From assembly GCA_028684345.1 (NCBI GenBank), contig JAQUGB010000003.1, positions 1-32,610 on the forward strand: a stretch of DNA of 32,610 bases, given 5' to 3'. How positions within the stretch are numbered: position 1 is the stretch's first letter; each line of letters begins with the position of its first letter. Shown here piece after piece: positions 29,204 through 32,610 of this stretch. The notes below the pieces were generated by a model. The model saw only the letters and a program-made list of their open reading frames with translations, was not told where the DNA came from and searched no databases. This stretch comes from Tepidiphilus sp. (GTDB taxonomy: Bacteria > Pseudomonadota > Gammaproteobacteria > Burkholderiales > Rhodocyclaceae). Made by a program: the position numbers and the translations under genes.

Positions 29204-30238
29204 TCAACCGCAGCGATAAGCGGCGTCGCACCCCTGCGGCGCCGCCTCCACCCACAGGCGCTCGCCGCGGGCGCACAGCCACGCATCCCCCAGGGGAAAA
29301 CGCCATACCCCGCCTGAATAGTCCGCCGCCTGGCGCAATCCTTCTTCTAAACGCCGGTGGGTCGGCGGCAGGGCCGGCAGCCGCAGGGTTGCCCAGCGCA
29401 CCAAATTCTTCTGCCGATGAACCGGCAACCGCAAAAACTCCGCCCAATCCCAGCCGCCCTGTGGATGACGCGCCCGCTCGTCGTCGAGTGCGGCCAGATC
29501 GTCCAGCCCCTGCTGCGCCTCGGCCATGGTTTCGGCGGTGCGCGCGAGCACCGCGCGCACGCCCGGCAACCTTTCCTCCAGCTGCGGCAGAATTTCCCCC
29601 CGCAGCCAGTTGCGGGTAAATGCCGCGCTCGCATTCGACGGATCCTCGACCCAGCGCACACCGCGTTCCCGCGCCCAGGCGATGAGCGCCTCCTTGGGCA
29701 GATCGAGGAAAGGGCGCAGCCACCACGGCGCCGCCGCCCCGGCCAGGGGCGCCGGAGCGATTCGCCGCATCGCCGCGAGCCCGGCCACTCCGGAACCGCG
29801 CAGGAAACGAAAGAGCACCGTCTCGGCCTGATCGTCGCGATGCTGCGCGAGCACCAGCGAATCCCCCGGCACGGCGGCGAGCGCCTGCAGACGCGCCGAG
29901 CGCGCCGCCGCTTCCAGCCCCTTGCCGGCCGGCTGCACGCGCACGTACGCCACCTGCAGTGGGACATCGACCGCGGCGCAATGCGCGCGCGCCGCCTCGA
30001 CCCAGGCGTCGGCCTGAGCGAGGAGCCCATGGTGCACATGCACCGCCCTCAGTTCCAGCGGAAATTGGCCGCGCGCCGCGGCAAGCGCATGCAGCAGCAC
30101 GGTGGAGTCGACCCCGCCGGAAAACCCCAGCACGAGCCGCAGCGGCCGCGAGGGCAGCCGCGCCGCAAGCGATTCGATCGCCTCGAAGATCGCCGCGGCG
30201 ACCGGCTCGCGCTCAGGTGCGCTCGACGAAACGGCCAT
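29204..30238 (-). CDS. tilS: tRNA(Ile)-lysidine synthase
   Basis: PP-loop [48 protein letters not shown]. Confidence 0.96.
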   Translation of the reverse strand: MAVSSSAPEREPVAAAIFEAIESLAARLPSRPLRLVLGFSGGVDSTVLLHALAAARGQFPLELRAVHVHHGLLAQADAWVEAARAHCAAVDVPLQVAYVRVQPAGKGLEAAARSARLQALAAVPGDSLVLAQHRDDQAETVLFRFLRGSGVAGLAAMRRIAPAPLAGAAAPWWLRPFLDLPKEALIAWARERGVRWVEDPSNASAAFTRNWLRGEILPQLEERLPGVRAVLARTAETMAEAQQGLDDLAALDDERARHPQGGWDWAEFLRLPVHRQKNLVRWATLRLPALPPTHRRLEEGLRQAADYSGGVWRFPLGDAWLCARGERLWVEAAPQGCDAAYRCG

Positions 30239-31184
30239 AGGAAGCCAGGCGCTGCTGGCGGCGCTCCACCAGCACCTCTGGCGCGAGCCCTTCGAGCTCG
30301 GCGAGCGCCTGCTGCAGATGTCCTTTGAGGATCTCGGCCGTCTTCTCCGGTTCGCGGTGCGCCCCGCCCACCGGTTCCGGCACGATGCCGTCGATCAGAC
30401 CCAAGGACAAGAGCTTGGGCGCGGTGATGCCCAGGATTTCGGCCGCTTCGGGCGCCTTCTCCGCGCTCTTCCACAGGATGGAAGCGCAGCCTTCGGGCGA
30501 GATCACCGAATAAACGGCGTGCTGCAACATGAGCACCGCGTCCCCCACGGCGATCGCCAGCGCCCCGCCCGAGCCCCCCTCGCCGATCACGGTGACGACT
30601 ACGGGCACGCGCAGCATGGCCATCTCGAAGAGGTTGCGCCCGATCGCTTCCGACTGTCCCCGCTCCTCGGCGTCGATTCCGGGATAGGCACCGGGCGTAT
30701 CGACGAAAGTGAAGATCGGCAGGCCGAACTTCTCGGCCAGTTTCATCAAACGCAGCGCCTTGCGATAGCCTTCGGGCCGGGGCATGCCGAAATTGCGTGC
30801 GATCTTCTCCTTGGTGTCGCGCCCTTTCTGATGGCCGATCACCATGCACGGCCGCCCCTCGAAGCGCGCAAGGCCCCCGACGATCGCCTTGTCGTCGGCG
30901 AAATGCCTGTCGCCGTGCAGTTCCTCGAAATCGGTGAAGATGCGCTGCACGTAGTCGAGCGTATAGGGGCGCAGCGGATGGCGCGCCACCTGCGTCGTTT
31001 GCCAGGCATCGAGCCTGGCGTAGAGCTCCTCGAGCTGCTTGCGCGCCTTCTTCTCCAACCGCTCGATCTCCTCGCTGATGTCGACGGCGGAAGCGTCGTG
31101 CGCGTAGCGCAGCTCGCCGATCTTCTCCTCCAGCTCAGCCACCGAGCGCTCGAATTCGAGAAAGACCCGTTTCATCAGCTTCAT
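30213..31184 (-). CDS. accA: Acetyl-CoA carboxylase carboxyltransferase subunit alpha
   Basis: [20 protein letters not shown]... and [53 protein letters not shown]; start may instead be ATG 31175. Confidence 0.96.
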   Translation of the reverse strand: MKLMKRVFLEFERSVAELEEKIGELRYAHDASAVDISEEIERLEKKARKQLEELYARLDAWQTTQVARHPLRPYTLDYVQRIFTDFEELHGDRHFADDKAIVGGLARFEGRPCMVIGHQKGRDTKEKIARNFGMPRPEGYRKALRLMKLAEKFGLPIFTFVDTPGAYPGIDAEERGQSEAIGRNLFEMAMLRVPVVVTVIGEGGSGGALAIAVGDAVLMLQHAVYSVISPEGCASILWKSAEKAPEAAEILGITAPKLLSLGLIDGIVPEPVGGAHREPEKTAEILKGHLQQALAELEGLAPEVLVERRQQRLASYGRFVERT

Positions 31185-31233
31185 CCCGACCTGAGAAGTG
31201 GGAATTTTACCCGAAGGCCGCCGCCGGGGCCCG

Positions 31234-31266
31234 AAAAAACGGAAAGGGTGCCCGAGCGCCCTTTCC
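31234..31266 (-). terminator. Rho-independent terminator of the Bax-inhibitor-1 gene
   Basis: Minus strand GGAAAGGG-CGCTCGGGCA-CCCTTTCC-G-TTTTTT: perfect 8-bp stem plus T-run. Confidence 0.85.
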
Positions 31267-31291
31267 CGACGGAAGAAAACCGGCGTTCGGC

Positions 31292-31996
31292 TCAATCGTC
31301 GCCGTTGAACACTCCGAGCAGATGCAGCAGGCTCGTGAAGAGATTGAAGATCATGACGTAGAGGGAGACGGTCGCGAGGATGTAGTTGGTCTCGCCTCCG
31401 CGCACGATCTGACTCGTTTCATAGAGGATCAGGGCGGACATGAGCAGCACGAACATCGCGGACACGGCCAGCGACAACCCCGGCATCTGGAAGAAAATCG
31501 CAGCGAGTCCGGCGAGGAAGGCGACCAGCACGCCCACGAAAAGAAACCCTCCCATGAAGGAGAAATCGCGCTTCGAGATCGTGGCGTAGGCCGACAGACC
31601 CAGGAAAATCGCCGCCGTACCGCCGAAGGCCTGCATCACGATCGCCGAGCCGTTGGGCAAGGCCAAGTAAGCGGAGAGGATCGGCCCGAGGGTGTAGCCC
31701 ATGAAGCCGGTGAGCGCGAATACGGCGAGGATGCCACTCGCCCGGTTGGCGAGTTTGTGCACCAGAAACAGCAACCCGAAGTACCCCACCAAGGTGATGA
31801 TGACCCCCGGATGCGGCAAGCCCAAAGCCATGGACACACCCGCCGTCAGCGCGGAGAAGGCCAATGTCAGCGCGAGCAGGACGTAGGTATTGCGCAGCAC
31901 CGGATTGCTTACCGGCAATGCCGCACCCCGCGCCTGCGACAGGGGGATGGCTCGGGTTTGGGTGGAATCATTCCAGCGTTCGTCGATTCTTTGCAT
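31292..31996 (-). CDS. Bax inhibitor-1/YccA family membrane protein
   Basis: Multi-TM product; [26 protein letters not shown]...[19 protein letters not shown]...[42 protein letters not shown]; start at ATG after GAAGGAGGGTACG. Confidence 0.92.
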   Translation of the reverse strand: MQRIDERWNDSTQTRAIPLSQARGAALPVSNPVLRNTYVLLALTLAFSALTAGVSMALGLPHPGVIITLVGYFGLLFLVHKLANRASGILAVFALTGFMGYTLGPILSAYLALPNGSAIVMQAFGGTAAIFLGLSAYATISKRDFSFMGGFLFVGVLVAFLAGLAAIFFQMPGLSLAVSAMFVLLMSALILYETSQIVRGGETNYILATVSLYVMIFNLFTSLLHLLGVFNGDD

Positions 31997-32116
31997 CGTA
32001 CCCTCCTTCAAAATTTCGTTTCAGCGTACATGAATCACTCTGCTCCGCGCACCGAGAGCGCTGCCGCGCTTCGGGCGCCTCCCGACTGCCCGGCGCGAGG
32101 ATTTCTTCACGGACGC

Positions 32117-32440
32117 TCAGACTGGCAGCGGCAGCGGCTGCGGCCGGGCGAAGCGTCGTTCGAGCACGCGCTGCACACGCTTCACCGCACGTTCGACTGC
32201 CAACTGCGCCACGCGTTCCGTGACCGCGAACACCACCTGCGGGCGGTGCCGCAGACGCATCTGCACCACGCAGCGCTTGGCCCATGCCCCGGTTTCGTCG
32301 CGCACGTCGACCAACTTCACCCGTGCCCAGGTCACCCGGTCACGGAAGCGGCGGATCGCTCCGGAAAAACGGTGCGCCAGCTCCTCCTTGTCGATCTCTT
32401 CGCACGTTTGGCCTTCGCAAACGAGTTCCAGTTTCATCAT
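32117..32440 (-). CDS. HPF/RaiA-like ribosome-associated protein
   Basis: Small basic protein VTWARVKLVDVRDETGAWAKRCVVQMRLRHRPQVVFAVTERVAQLAVERAVKRVQRVLERR resembles S30AE/HPF domains; start after AAGGAGGCTC. Confidence 0.6.
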   Translation of the reverse strand: MMKLELVCEGQTCEEIDKEELAHRFSGAIRRFRDRVTWARVKLVDVRDETGAWAKRCVVQMRLRHRPQVVFAVTERVAQLAVERAVKRVQRVLERRFARPQPLPLPV

Positions 32441-32539
32441 GAGCCTCCTTCTGCTGATCACAGCCTTGAAATTTTATTTTAGATCAAGCAGACTCAGATA
32501 AAATCAGAAAAAAATGCAAAAACTCTTCGGGAAATTCGA

Positions 32540-32610
32540 ATGATCAGTCTGAAGCAACTCCATCATTTCTGGCTCGTCGGTCGCACGGGCAGCATCCAGC
32601 GCGCCGCCGA
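32540..32610 (+). CDS. LysR-family regulator N-terminus, NhaR-like (truncated by window edge)
   Basis: MISLKQLHHFWLVGRTGSIQRAAE resembles the start of the NhaR/LysR HTH. Confidence 0.65.
   Translation, partial: MISLKQLHHFWLVGRTGSIQRAA

Noticed and set aside
29099-29317. Short ORFs of 72 aa spanning the ilvC-tilS gap
   Set aside because: They lie largely in the palindromic element and run into tilS antisense; better explained by the structured repeat than by coding

Overview
This GC-rich window comes from a proteobacterial chromosome, probably betaproteobacterial (inferred from gene content and order only). About the first 18.5 kb is a flagellar locus. It reads: fliC 3' end, flaG, fliD, fliS, a fliT-like gene, an extra FliK-like gene, a stand-alone FlhB C-terminal homolog, a PilZ/YcgR-like gene, then a RelE-type toxin and HTH antitoxin pair. 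The reverse-strand fleS-fleR-fliE genes follow, then fliF-G-H-I-J-K-L-M-N. The remainder is housekeeping: htpG, greB, an alpha/beta hydrolase, an endonuclease/exonuclease/phosphatase-family protein, a second PilZ protein, a CPA-type antiporter with a TrkA-N/RCK tail, ilvB-ilvN-ilvC, tilS, accA, a Bax-inhibitor-1 family protein, an HPF-like protein, and the start of a LysR/NhaR-like regulator. I found no CRISPR array, rRNA, tRNA, phage or complete IS. No clearly new multi-gene system is evident. The best non-genic signals are: (1) a ~139-bp full-length imperfect palindrome with 14/15-matching terminal inverted repeats between ilvC and tilS; (2) a REP-like motif (TTCAGCGyyTCCCT) at three gene ends; (3) a probable sigma-54 promoter before fliK; (4) promoter-like motifs that overlap upstream stop codons; (5) a fleS start with no Shine-Dalgarno and a -10-like box 8 nt upstream; (6) a 12-glycine, exactly period-4 repeat in FliH; (7) a duplicated FliK/FlhB-C pair and a toxin-antitoxin pair inside the flagellar locus.
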